From: Mesorhizobium sp. Pch-S
Lineage (GTDB): Bacteria; Pseudomonadota; Alphaproteobacteria; Rhizobiales; Rhizobiaceae
Direction: 5' to 3'
NCBI RefSeq assembly: GCF_004136315.1
Contig: NZ_CP029562.1
Coordinates: 4,735,501 to 4,799,500 of the forward strand
DNA: 64,000 nucleotides
The position numbers and the translations under genes are program-made. Of this stretch, positions 1 through 7,579 are shown in pieces (the first letter of the stretch is position 1; each line of letters opens with the position of its first letter). The notes beneath the pieces are model-generated. The model did no database searches. It worked only from the letters and a program-made list of their open reading frames with translations, and had not been told where the DNA came from.

Positions 1-115
1 CCATGTCGAATGGTTCGAGGGCAACTTCGAGGACTACGAGAAGGACAAGATCCGCCGTCTCGGTCCGGAAGCGGTGAACCCGCACCGGATGACCTACAAG
101 AGACTGACGCGATAA
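1..115 (+). CDS. ettA: 3' end of energy-dependent translational throttle protein EttA (partial)
   Basis: Only the last 37 codons are in the window, read in frame from base 2 to a TAA at 113-115. The visible tail ([20 protein letters not shown], then a VNPHR segment and a final YKRLTR) is the typical C-terminus of EttA, an ABC-F ATPase. EttA binds the ribosomal E site and gates entry into elongation according to the ATP/ADP ratio. The ATPase domains lie upstream and are not seen, so the call rests on the tail alone. A strong terminator follows directly. Confidence 0.8.
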   Translation, partial: HVEWFEGNFEDYEKDKIRRLGPEAVNPHRMTYKRLTR

Positions 116-123
116 GAATACCG

Positions 124-150
124 ACGCCCCGCCCAAAGCGGGGCGTTTTT
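124..150 (+). terminator. Rho-independent terminator after ettA
   Basis: A 9-bp perfect stem (ACGCCCCGC / GCGGGGCGT) with loop CCAAA runs into five T at 146-150. It begins 8 bases after the ettA stop codon. Confidence 0.9.
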
Positions 151-182
151 CATTCCGAGCATTTTCGACTGGAGTTCGTACG

Positions 183-947
183 ATGAAGGATTGGTCCGCT
201 TCGCTCTATCTCAAATTCGAGGACGAGCGCACGCGCCCCGCGCGCGATCTGCTTGCGCAAGTGCCGCTTGCCGATGCCCGTCGCATCGTCGACATCGGTT
301 GCGGACCGGGCAATTCCACGGAGCTCCTGGCCGATCGCTGGCCGGAAGCACAAGTCTCCGGCTTCGACACGTCGCCCGACATGATCGAGAAGGCGAGGGC
401 GCGGTTGCCAAAACTTTCCTTCGAGCTTGCCGATGCGGCGAGCTGGACGCCGGTTGAGCCGGTCGACGTCATCTTCGCCAATGCCGTGTTCCAGTGGCTG
501 CCGGATCATCCGGCGGTGCTGCAGCGGTTGCTCGGCCTGCTGGCCCCTGGCGGCGCGCTCGCCGTCCAGATGCCCGACAACATGGATGAGCCGTCACATC
601 GGCTGATGCGTGAAACCGCAGCGTCAATGCCTTTCGCTGAAAAACTCGCCAAGGCGGCACGTGCCCCATTGCCTCCGGTGTCGTTCTACTACGACAGGCT
701 CAAGCCACATGCGGCCAGGCTGGACATCTGGCACACAGTCTACAATCATCCGCTGGCGAATGCGGCCGCGATCGTGGAGTGGGTGAAGTCGACCGGGCTC
801 AAGCCGTTTCTCGACCCGCTGGATGACGCGGAAAAGCATCAGTTTCTCGACCACTATACGGCGAGGATCGCGCAGGCTTATCCACCGACCGTGGACGGCA
901 AGGTGCTGCTGCGCTTTCCGAGGCTGTTCATCGTCGCCACGCGCTGA
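183..947 (+). CDS. tam: trans-aconitate 2-methyltransferase
   Basis: A 254-residue class I SAM-dependent methyltransferase. Tam methylates trans-aconitate, a spontaneous by-product and aconitase inhibitor, in the cytoplasm. The start is [20 protein letters not shown], characteristic of Tam. The SAM-binding motif VDIGCGPG is at residues 36-43 and the post-motif [10 protein letters not shown] is typical of the family. The length matches Tam (about 255). The ATG at 183 follows a CTGGAG Shine-Dalgarno sequence. The gene stands alone between the ettA terminator and a 214-base gap in which I see nothing. Confidence 0.88.
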   Translation: MKDWSASLYLKFEDERTRPARDLLAQVPLADARRIVDIGCGPGNSTELLADRWPEAQVSGFDTSPDMIEKARARLPKLSFELADAASWTPVEPVDVIFANAVFQWLPDHPAVLQRLLGLLAPGGALAVQMPDNMDEPSHRLMRETAASMPFAEKLAKAARAPLPPVSFYYDRLKPHAARLDIWHTVYNHPLANAAAIVEWVKSTGLKPFLDPLDDAEKHQFLDHYTARIAQAYPPTVDGKVLLRFPRLFIVATR

Positions 948-1161
948 TCCTGCGGTTGGCAGGTCGACATCTTCGTCGGCGTCGCCGTTATTTTGCCGCC
1001 TCTGGAGCAGACGCGGCGTCAACAGCCCTGCGTGAAGCGGGATCAGGAAAGGCTCGCTTCGCGCTGGAAGGTAGCGTAAACCGCATAGAAACGCCGACCG
1101 CATCACCTCCCAGGATGCCGGCGACAGCGCGGCTCCCAACCGCCAGGAAAACGAGTTGAAC

Positions 1162-2283
1162 ATGCATCGCGTCATCATCAGCGGCATCGGTGTCGAAATC
1201 CCGGAAGCGTCAATCAGCAACGACGAACTGGTCGAAAGCTTCAATGCCTGGGTCGATATGGAAAACGCCAGGCGGATGGCAACGGGCGCGGAGCCGTTGC
1301 AGAAATCCGACGCCGATTTCATCGTGCATGCCTCAGGCATCAAGAAGCGCCACGTCGTCGAGCGTACCGGTATTCTCGATCCGACGCGGATGGCGCCGCG
1401 GCTGCCGGTACGCCCGGACGAAGCGTTGTCGCTGCAGGCCGAGTTCGGCATTGCGTCGGCACGCAAGGCTCTAGCTCATGCGGGCAGGGAACCTGGTGAG
1501 ATCGATCTGGTGATGGTCTCGTCCTCGCATCTGCAGCGGCCCTATCCGGCGATCGCCATCGAAATGCAGGAAGCGCTCGGCACCAGAGGCGCGGGCTTCG
1601 ACATGGGGCTTGGCTGTTCTTCCGCAGCGGCGGCATTGCATGTGGCGGTCAATCTCGTGCGCTCGGGTGCGCAAAAGAAAGTGCTGGTGACGACGCCGGA
1701 GATCATCACCGGCCATCTCAATTTCCGTGACCGCCAGACGCATTTCATCTTCGGTGACGCTTCCGTTTCAATGGTGGTGGAAGCTATCGGCGAAGAGGAG
1801 ACGAAGCCGGGCCGTTTCGAAGTGCTCGATACCAGGCTGTGGACACAGATGTCGTCCAACATCCGCACCAATCTCGGCTATCTGACCCGCACCACGCAGG
1901 ACGATCCCTATATGATCGATCTCGAGGGGAACATGATCAAGCAGGTCGGCAACAAGGTCTTCAAGGAAGTCACCGTCGCCGGCCACAAGTTCATCGTCGA
2001 GTTCCTGGCCGAGCATGGATTGACGCCCGATGGCATCCGGCGGTTCTGGCTGCACCAGGCCAATGCGCGCATGAACGCGATGATCCTGAAACTCGCTTTC
2101 GGCCACGAAGTGGGGCATGATCGCGCGCCGATGGTGCTCGAGCGGCTGGGCAATACTGCGGGTGCCGGTGCCATCATCGCACTCAGCGAAAATCATGCCG
2201 ATATGAAACCGGGCGATTTCGGATTGTTGTGCGCGTTCGGTGCCGGCTATTCGATTGGTGGTGCACTGTTGAAGATGCAGTAG
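1162..2283 (+). CDS. beta-ketoacyl-ACP synthase III-like protein
   Basis: A 373-residue thiolase-fold condensing enzyme of the FabH type. The triad is visible: Cys152 in GLGCSSAA, His298 in WLHQANAR and Asn331 in LGNTAGAGA. FabH condenses acyl-CoA with malonyl-ACP to start fatty acid synthesis. This protein is longer than housekeeping FabH (about 320) and has an insert around residues 25-85, so it may be a paralogue with a special acyl substrate. No acyl carrier or other fatty-acid gene is next to it. A TTG at 1156 in the same frame, 5 bases after AGGAAA, is an alternative start adding two residues. Confidence 0.82.
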   Translation: MHRVIISGIGVEIPEASISNDELVESFNAWVDMENARRMATGAEPLQKSDADFIVHASGIKKRHVVERTGILDPTRMAPRLPVRPDEALSLQAEFGIASARKALAHAGREPGEIDLVMVSSSHLQRPYPAIAIEMQEALGTRGAGFDMGLGCSSAAAALHVAVNLVRSGAQKKVLVTTPEIITGHLNFRDRQTHFIFGDASVSMVVEAIGEEETKPGRFEVLDTRLWTQMSSNIRTNLGYLTRTTQDDPYMIDLEGNMIKQVGNKVFKEVTVAGHKFIVEFLAEHGLTPDGIRRFWLHQANARMNAMILKLAFGHEVGHDRAPMVLERLGNTAGAGAIIALSENHADMKPGDFGLLCAFGAGYSIGGALLKMQ

Positions 2284-2395
2284 GCGCATACTGCATCAGA
2301 AACCTTCATCGGTTCATCAGCGCTTTCGACTGGACCGTGCGAGGGCATTGCGACAGGTTGCGCCTCCAGATGTGCAGACTGCGGACAGGTAGACC

Positions 2396-2995
2396 ATGCT
2401 CGATACACAGCCCGAGATCGTGCCGGGGAAAAAGCTCAGCGCCAAAGTCGCCGGCCTCTACGCAGCGCCATCCGAAGATTTCCAGACACGCGCGGTGGAG
2501 CGACTGCAGCTTGGCTTCGACGGTATACCGGGAGACTTCCATGGTGGCCAGACGCGGCGGTCAGGTGGGCGTGAGCCATGGTATCCGCGCGGCACGGAAA
2601 TTCGCAACGAGCGGCAGGTGTCGATCGTCGCCTTCGATGAACTGGCCGTGGTCGCCGAGCGCATGGGACTTGCCGAGATAAAGCCTGAATGGATCGGCGC
2701 CAATCTCGTGATCGACGGCCTGCCGAACCTGTCGATGCTGCCTTCTGCCACGCTGCTGTTCTTCACAGGTGGGGTTACATTGAAGATCGATGCGCAGAAC
2801 GGTCCATGTCGTCTTTCCGGCCGTTCAATCGCTGAAAATGCCCGCATGCAAGACCAGGATGCCGGTTCACTGCTGTTTCCCAAAGTGGCGAAGCGCCTGC
2901 GCGGCCTGGTTGCCTGGGTGGAAAAGCCCGGTGTGATCGAAGCTGGAGAAGCAATTTCGGTGCGTGTTCCCGAGCAATGGATCTATCAGGCCTGA
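2396..2995 (+). CDS. MOSC domain-containing protein
   Basis: A 199-residue protein covering one MOSC (molybdenum cofactor sulfurase C-terminal) domain. Visible marks are GDFHGG near residue 46, RQVSI near 73, the GANLVIDGLPNLSMLP stretch near 101-116 and the conserved cysteine Cys138 in QNGPC. MOSC domains bind the molybdenum cofactor or deliver sulfur to metal centres. The substrate cannot be told from the sequence. It lies 112 bases after the FabH-like gene on the same strand, without obvious functional linkage. Confidence 0.85.
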   Translation: MLDTQPEIVPGKKLSAKVAGLYAAPSEDFQTRAVERLQLGFDGIPGDFHGGQTRRSGGREPWYPRGTEIRNERQVSIVAFDELAVVAERMGLAEIKPEWIGANLVIDGLPNLSMLPSATLLFFTGGVTLKIDAQNGPCRLSGRSIAENARMQDQDAGSLLFPKVAKRLRGLVAWVEKPGVIEAGEAISVRVPEQWIYQA

Positions 2996-3000
2996 GCGGA

Positions 3001-3089
3001 GAAACTTCAGGAAAAACGTGCGGCGTTTTTCTCGAGGAATTGCTTGAAGACAAAGAGTTAGAGCGTTCCGCCAAACCGAAACGCTCTAT
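3001..3089. repeat. Intergenic double-hairpin repeat, copy A
   Basis: One of six related elements in this window. The left part holds TCAGGAAAAACG...GAGGAATTGCTTG. The right part is a 9-bp perfect inverted repeat TAGAGCGTT (3059-3067) / AACGCTCTA (3080-3088). It lies between two convergent genes, and its right end supplies the TAG stop (3086-3088, minus strand) of the membrane protein gene. Confidence 0.8.
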
Positions 3090-4099
3090 TGGGCGGCACG
3101 CAACTGTCGGTAGGCCAGCGCAGCGAGCACGAGTACACCGAGCAGCATGGTGGTGTTGACCGCGTATTTCACGGTGAGCGCTGCATCGCCGGCAGGCTGA
3201 ACGGCAAAGGACGTCAGCGCGTAGGCAAGGAGGGCCGCAGCGGCCGCGCCAAGCACGTGGATGCCTTTCCACGCAGCGCGCCCCGACCATGTCGAAATCA
3301 GCATGGCACAGCCGGCGAAAGCGAGCAGCGAGACCGACACGCCTGTCCAATCAGGTGACGAAAAGATGTGCAGGGCGAGTACGGCCAGAACAAAGACGGC
3401 AACCAGCCACGGTGCCGGCACGTAGCCGGCGCGTTTTCCGGTGTAGACCGGGGCGAGAAGGGCGGAGATGCCCAGAAGCAGGGCGCAGGCAACCGTCGCC
3501 ACGAATTGCGCCTTCGTCGCCATGAAACCGGTGACCCTGAGATGGTCGTCGAAAACGAAGGCGGCGGCAGCCAGATAGAACGATATCATCAAAAGGATGC
3601 CGATGCGCCCGAGCCATGGCCGATCGGCAATGCGTGGCGCGCAGCATTCCACCACTGCGATCGGAGCGGCGAAACTCCAGACGACGTGAGTACTGACGAA
3701 GTCGAGGGTCAGGTTGGCACTGATCCCGAGTGGACTTATCCAGGTCGGCAGCCTTTCAGTGTCCCAATAAGCGATGTTGAGATCGGTGCCGTAATGAGGG
3801 TTGAACAGGCTCTGGTCGATCAATCCGGCCTGGATGAGGCCAAAGGCGGCGGCGAGCAGGAGCATGGTCGGCCATCCGCGCCCGGTGCGCCGCGTGATCT
3901 CACGGATGAGCAGCGCGATCGAACCGTAGAGAGGGGCGAGGATCACCAGGCCCCACAACATTTCAAGCGGGTGATATGTGCTTTCGGCATAACCGACCAG
4001 ATATTCAGCCGAGATCGGCGAGAGCAGGAACAGGCCGATCACCGGCAGCAGGCGCCGACCAAGCTCTGGCTTCGACAACACTGTCACCGCGGAAGACAT
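3086..4099 (-). CDS. multi-pass membrane protein of unknown function
   Basis: A 337-residue protein dominated by hydrophobic segments, about nine or ten predicted membrane helices by eye, with a short cytoplasmic N-terminus. I do not recognise a family or catalytic motif. The ATG at 4099 is preferred to one at 4165 because the earlier start would read through the operator-like palindrome at 4119-4138. It is divergent from a TetR-family regulator, which suggests that the regulator controls it. The stop codon lies inside repeat copy A. Confidence 0.75.
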   Translation of the reverse strand: MSSAVTVLSKPELGRRLLPVIGLFLLSPISAEYLVGYAESTYHPLEMLWGLVILAPLYGSIALLIREITRRTGRGWPTMLLLAAAFGLIQAGLIDQSLFNPHYGTDLNIAYWDTERLPTWISPLGISANLTLDFVSTHVVWSFAAPIAVVECCAPRIADRPWLGRIGILLMISFYLAAAAFVFDDHLRVTGFMATKAQFVATVACALLLGISALLAPVYTGKRAGYVPAPWLVAVFVLAVLALHIFSSPDWTGVSVSLLAFAGCAMLISTWSGRAAWKGIHVLGAAAAALLAYALTSFAVQPAGDAALTVKYAVNTTMLLGVLVLAALAYRQLRAAQ

Positions 4100-4118
4100 C
4101 CGAAAACTCTTGGCTAAT

Positions 4119-4138
4119 AATGGAGTATATGCTCTATT
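4119..4138. promoter_or_regulatory. Candidate TetR operator between divergent genes
   Basis: AATGGAGTATATGCTCTATT is an imperfect 20-bp palindrome (16 of 20 positions symmetric), AT-rich against a GC-rich background. It lies 20 bases upstream of the membrane protein start and 44 bases upstream of the tetR start. Position and symmetry fit a TetR dimer site controlling both genes. The binding protein is an inference. Confidence 0.55.
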
Positions 4139-4182
4139 AATGGGCGAAATGCAGAAAGCAGTCAAGCGCCAGAGATCGCCCG

Positions 4183-4809
4183 ATGCGGACCGTCGATCCT
4201 GAGAAACATGCCCGCAAGCGTGCCGACATCCTCGTTGCCGCCGCCGAGGAATTCGCTGCCAATGGTGTCGACGGTACTTCGACCGCTGCGATCTGCCGGC
4301 GCGCCGGTATCGGTTCCGGCACGTTGTTCCACTATTTCCCGACGAAGCTCGAGATCGTGCATGGCCTGTTCGGCGACGCTTTCGAGCGTATGGCGGCGGT
4401 CTATCTGCGAGCCGAGGCCGAAGACGATCCGCAGGCAGGGTTCCACCGTATCCTGCAGCATCTGTTCGATGATCTCGCCAACCCGTTGGCGCCGGGGCTG
4501 ATGGCGGTGGCGCTGCTGCAAATCGGCCGCGACGAGGCGTTTGCGCGGATGTTCAGCGAGGACGAAGAACGCGCAAGGCGTTCGCTCACCATCCTGCTGG
4601 AACGGATGGCCGATCGCGGCATGCAACTCGCATTCCCACCAGAACGTGCAGCCGCCTGGATCCAGCACCTGTTCGATGCCAGCTTCCTGGCCTCCGGCAG
4701 CGCCGGGTTCGACGCCGCCCGCCAGACGACGGAGCTGCGGATGTTGATCGATTGGCTGGTTGGCGTGGAGATTTTGGAGACCGCAACAACCCCGGCTCAG
4801 CCGGGGTAG
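4183..4809 (+). CDS. TetR/AcrR family transcriptional regulator
   Basis: A 208-residue regulator. The N-terminal DNA-binding domain covers residues 8-60, with ILVAAAEEFAANGVDGTST, AAICRRAGIGSGTLFHYFPTK typical of the TetR helix-turn-helix. The rest is the helical ligand and dimer domain, with no recognisable ligand signature. It is divergent from a membrane protein gene and a palindrome lies between them, so local repression is likely. Its TAG stop falls at the edge of a hairpin shared with the convergent aminotransferase gene. Confidence 0.9.
   Translation: MRTVDPEKHARKRADILVAAAEEFAANGVDGTSTAAICRRAGIGSGTLFHYFPTKLEIVHGLFGDAFERMAAVYLRAEAEDDPQAGFHRILQHLFDDLANPLAPGLMAVALLQIGRDEAFARMFSEDEERARRSLTILLERMADRGMQLAFPPERAAAWIQHLFDASFLASGSAGFDAARQTTELRMLIDWLVGVEILETATTPAQPG
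4789..4807. terminator. Hairpin shared by two convergent gene ends
   Basis: An 8-bp perfect stem ACCCCGGC / GCCGGGGT with loop TCA (4797-4799). The loop is the TGA stop of the minus-strand aminotransferase, and the stem ends at the TAG stop of tetR (4807-4809). There is no long T tract, so termination strength is uncertain. Confidence 0.5.
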
Positions 4810-5747
4810 GTCACAGGTGTCGACCATGCCGGGTCTTCATGTCTGTCCCAATAAAGTTGTTCCAGCCGTCTGGTGATCGGCCCAACCTTTCCGTCGGCGA
4901 TCGGACTGCCGTCGACCACCGTCACAGGCATGATGCCGCCAGCGGTGGAAGTGATGAAGACCTCATCGGCCCTCTTGAGCGTGTCCACACCGACGTCGAC
5001 CGCCTTGCAGTCGAGTCCGAGTTCGCTTGAAAGCTCGAAAACCGTGCGCCGGGTTATGCCGGCCAGAACGCCGACTGCCGGCGTCACCAGCGTGCCTTGC
5101 TCGACCGCGAAGACGTTGAACCCCGGGCCTTCGGCGACATTGCCGTTGAAGTCGAGCAGCAGCGCTGTTTCGGCGTTGCGGTCGTAGGCATCGTAGAGGC
5201 CGCGCACGAGGTCGAGCCAATGGTAGTTCTTGATTGCCGGGTCGACCGATGCGGGTGGGATGCGGATACGGTCGCTGATCGCGACATGCAGCCCGCGTTC
5301 ACGCTGCTCGGCATTGGCCACCGAGCCGAAAGGCACGGCGAAAGCCATGAAGCGGTTGATGGCGTCGCGCGGGTCGCGGCTGAAACTCGGAGAAGCGCCG
5401 CGCGTGCAAAGCATCTCGACATAGGCGGCGCGGTGGCCGGAGAGTGCCACGCAGTTGTGCAGGATTTCCGCCACTTGTTCCCGCGTGAACGGGATCGACA
5501 TGCGCAGCCGCTCCAGGCCGCTGAAGAAACGTTGGATATGCAGGTCCAGCCGGAAGAAGCGGCCGTTCCAGACATGAACGGTGTCATAGGTGGCGTCCGA
5601 ATGCAGGAAGCCCCAGTCGAGCACCGAGATCCTGGCCTGCGATATCGGCAGGTATTGTCCATCGAGGAAGGCGACGCCTGCTGGATAGCTGTGCGGGTCG
5701 ATATGCCGGCTTTCGAGGGCGGGCAGGGCGCTGACGATATGATCCAT
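4797..5747 (-). CDS. PLP-dependent class IV (fold type IV) aminotransferase
   Basis: A 316-residue protein of the IlvE / D-amino acid aminotransferase / aminodeoxychorismate lyase fold. The PLP lysine is Lys173 in IKNYHWLD, the cofactor-contacting Glu206 is in EGPGFNVF, and the phosphate-binding loop is TSTAGGIMPV. The N-terminal SDATYDTVHVWNGRFFRLD stretch resembles the subgroup that includes (R)-selective amine transaminases, where the usual branched-chain carboxylate-binding residues differ. The substrate is therefore open: D-amino acid, branched-chain amino acid or amine. It overlaps the convergent tetR by 13 bases. Confidence 0.83.
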   Translation of the reverse strand: MDHIVSALPALESRHIDPHSYPAGVAFLDGQYLPISQARISVLDWGFLHSDATYDTVHVWNGRFFRLDLHIQRFFSGLERLRMSIPFTREQVAEILHNCVALSGHRAAYVEMLCTRGASPSFSRDPRDAINRFMAFAVPFGSVANAEQRERGLHVAISDRIRIPPASVDPAIKNYHWLDLVRGLYDAYDRNAETALLLDFNGNVAEGPGFNVFAVEQGTLVTPAVGVLAGITRRTVFELSSELGLDCKAVDVGVDTLKRADEVFITSTAGGIMPVTVVDGSPIADGKVGPITRRLEQLYWDRHEDPAWSTPVTYPG

Positions 5748-5988
5748 GGTCTCTCCTCATCCTTTGACGCAGAATGCCCGCGCACGATGCGCCATATCCC
5801 TCAAAATGGCTGTCCGCATGCGCGCGAGGCGGTCAAAATAGCGGGTCTGCTGAAACGGAACGATCGGCGCAACGGCTGTTTCAAGCCCGTCCTTGCCAGG
5901 CAACACACGTTTCACCGCTTGGCCGCCTTTGACGCGTTCGGTTTTCGCGAGTGACTTATGTTTGGCGTCGTCGAAGAGGAGGCAGACC

Positions 5989-6498
5989 ATGGCGGTGAGG
6001 GAAGTCGTTCTGATCGGGGATGCACGGCTGTGGCAGGTTGCGCAGGCAGTCGATCCGGCCAAACAGGATTGGCGACAAGACGCCATCGACCTCGCCGATA
6101 CGCTGGCTGACCTCAAGGTCCGCAGAGGTTTTGGCCGCGGGTTGGCCGGACCGCAGATCGGTTCGCCCTGGCGGCTGATCGCCTTCGATTGCCGCCTGGG
6201 GACCTTTGTTGCCGTCAATCCGCGCATCACCTGGCGTTCGGATGAGACCTTTTCGGTGCTGGATGACTGTTTCAGCATCCCTGGACGGAAAGTACCGGTC
6301 ACGCGTAGCAAAGCCGTTGCGTTCGAATGCGTGGACATCGATGGTCATGCTCATGTCTTCGAGCGTCTCGAACCCGATCTTGCCGAACTGGTGCAACATG
6401 AGGTGGATCATCTCGACGGGATCCTGATGACGGACCGCGCGGGTCAGCAGCACGGTAGTACCGCAACCGGAGTTGACAGTCGGATGGGTGCGACCTAG
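5989..6498 (+). CDS. peptide deformylase-like protein
   Basis: A 169-residue protein with the three deformylase motifs in modified form: GRGLAGPQIG (residues 49-58; normally GLAAPQ), LDDCFSIPG (91-99; normally EGCLSVPG) and QHEVDHLDG (136-144). The metal ligands Cys94, His137, His141 and the catalytic Glu138 are all present. Deformylases remove the formyl group from nascent proteins. The changes in motifs 1 and 2 suggest a secondary paralogue rather than the housekeeping enzyme. The ATG at 5989 is preceded by GAGGAGG. Confidence 0.8.
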   Translation: MAVREVVLIGDARLWQVAQAVDPAKQDWRQDAIDLADTLADLKVRRGFGRGLAGPQIGSPWRLIAFDCRLGTFVAVNPRITWRSDETFSVLDDCFSIPGRKVPVTRSKAVAFECVDIDGHAHVFERLEPDLAELVQHEVDHLDGILMTDRAGQQHGSTATGVDSRMGAT

Positions 6499-6630
6499 TT
6501 GATGGGGATCAGCCAGTTGCACTGGCCGTAAGCGTTAACGTCACTCAACGCGCAAGATCGAACGGCTCTCTGCCGCGATCTGCGCGGCTGTGTCCAGCAG
6601 ATCGAGGCAAGGAGCCTTGAGAGGACACAG

Positions 6631-7404
6631 ATGAATATCCAGACCACTCCAAACAGCCTCGCGGGTGCGCCCCACATCGAGCGCGTCCGCTTCGAAGTCA
6701 GGCGTCGCTCGCTTCAAGTCGAGCGCAGCATCCGCCTGACACCCGGCATGCTGCGCATCGTCTTTTCGGGCGACGACCTTCACGACTTTGCAAGCCTCGC
6801 ACCCGACGACCACATCAAGATCTTCGTGCCGACGCCTGCTGGCGAAATCGTGCCACGGTCCTATACGCCGCGGCGCTTCGATGTCGAGGCGCGCACGCTG
6901 GCGATCGATTTCGCACTCCATGATGCCGGACCGGCAACGAACTGGGCGATCGACGCCCGGCCGGGCGACCGGCTGGAGGTTGGTGGTCCGAAAGGTTCGA
7001 CGATCGTTTCGCCGGATATCCGGCATTGGCTACTGATCGGGGACGAGACGGCGCTTCCGGCCATCGCCCGCCGCATCGAGGAAGCCCGCGAAGGCAGCCG
7101 CATGACCAGTATCGTCGCCGTGACCGGACCGCAGGAGCATCTGGTGTTCGATACGCGTGCCGATCTGCTCACGCTTTGGGCACATCGTTCGATTTCGGAC
7201 AGCAGCGATCCGACCACGCTGCTGGCGATCCTGAAGACGATCAGCCTGTTGCCGGGAACCTTCGTCTGGATCGCGGCCGAGGCGCTGGTGACGCGTGCTG
7301 TCCGCAGCTATCTCGTCGAGGAGCGGGGCCATCCGCTGAGCTGGATGAAAGCATCCGGCTATTGGGTCATAGGCCGTGCGGATGCCCATGAAAAGTTCGA
7401 GTGA
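6631..7404 (+). CDS. siderophore-interacting protein (FAD-dependent ferric-siderophore reductase type)
   Basis: A 257-residue protein of the ViuB/YqjH family, which uses NAD(P)H and FAD to reduce ferric siderophores in the cytoplasm. The FAD-binding RSYTPR motif is at residues 76-81, followed by DFALHDAGPATNWA. The pyridine nucleotide domain starts at WLLIGDETALPAI, and the C-terminal SIP domain has KASGYWVIGRADAHE. No siderophore transport gene is adjacent and I saw no iron-regulator box upstream. AGAGGACAC precedes the ATG. Confidence 0.88.
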   Translation: MNIQTTPNSLAGAPHIERVRFEVRRRSLQVERSIRLTPGMLRIVFSGDDLHDFASLAPDDHIKIFVPTPAGEIVPRSYTPRRFDVEARTLAIDFALHDAGPATNWAIDARPGDRLEVGGPKGSTIVSPDIRHWLLIGDETALPAIARRIEEAREGSRMTSIVAVTGPQEHLVFDTRADLLTLWAHRSISDSSDPTTLLAILKTISLLPGTFVWIAAEALVTRAVRSYLVEERGHPLSWMKASGYWVIGRADAHEKFE

Positions 7405-7510
7405 TCGCAGGCAATTCCAGGCACAGTGTTTGGTGTTTTCCGTCCGGAATTGCGTTCAGGATCCGGAAATGGAGCGGATCGCCGTTTCCATGAGACGGTG
7501 AATCGCTCTA
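7405..7510. repeat. Intergenic double-hairpin repeat, copy B
   Basis: The left hairpin is GCAATTCC (7411-7418) / GGAATTGC (7446-7453), perfect. The right half is a degenerate hairpin running from GAGCGGAT (7472) to ATCGCTCTA (7510). It lies between two genes in the same orientation, starting right after the siderophore-interacting protein stop codon. Confidence 0.75.
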
Positions 7511-7579
7511 GCTGTGGAGCGAACCTGACCGGCTCCGGAGCCGCGATCATGCATATGAACAGCATGGGAAAAGCCGATC

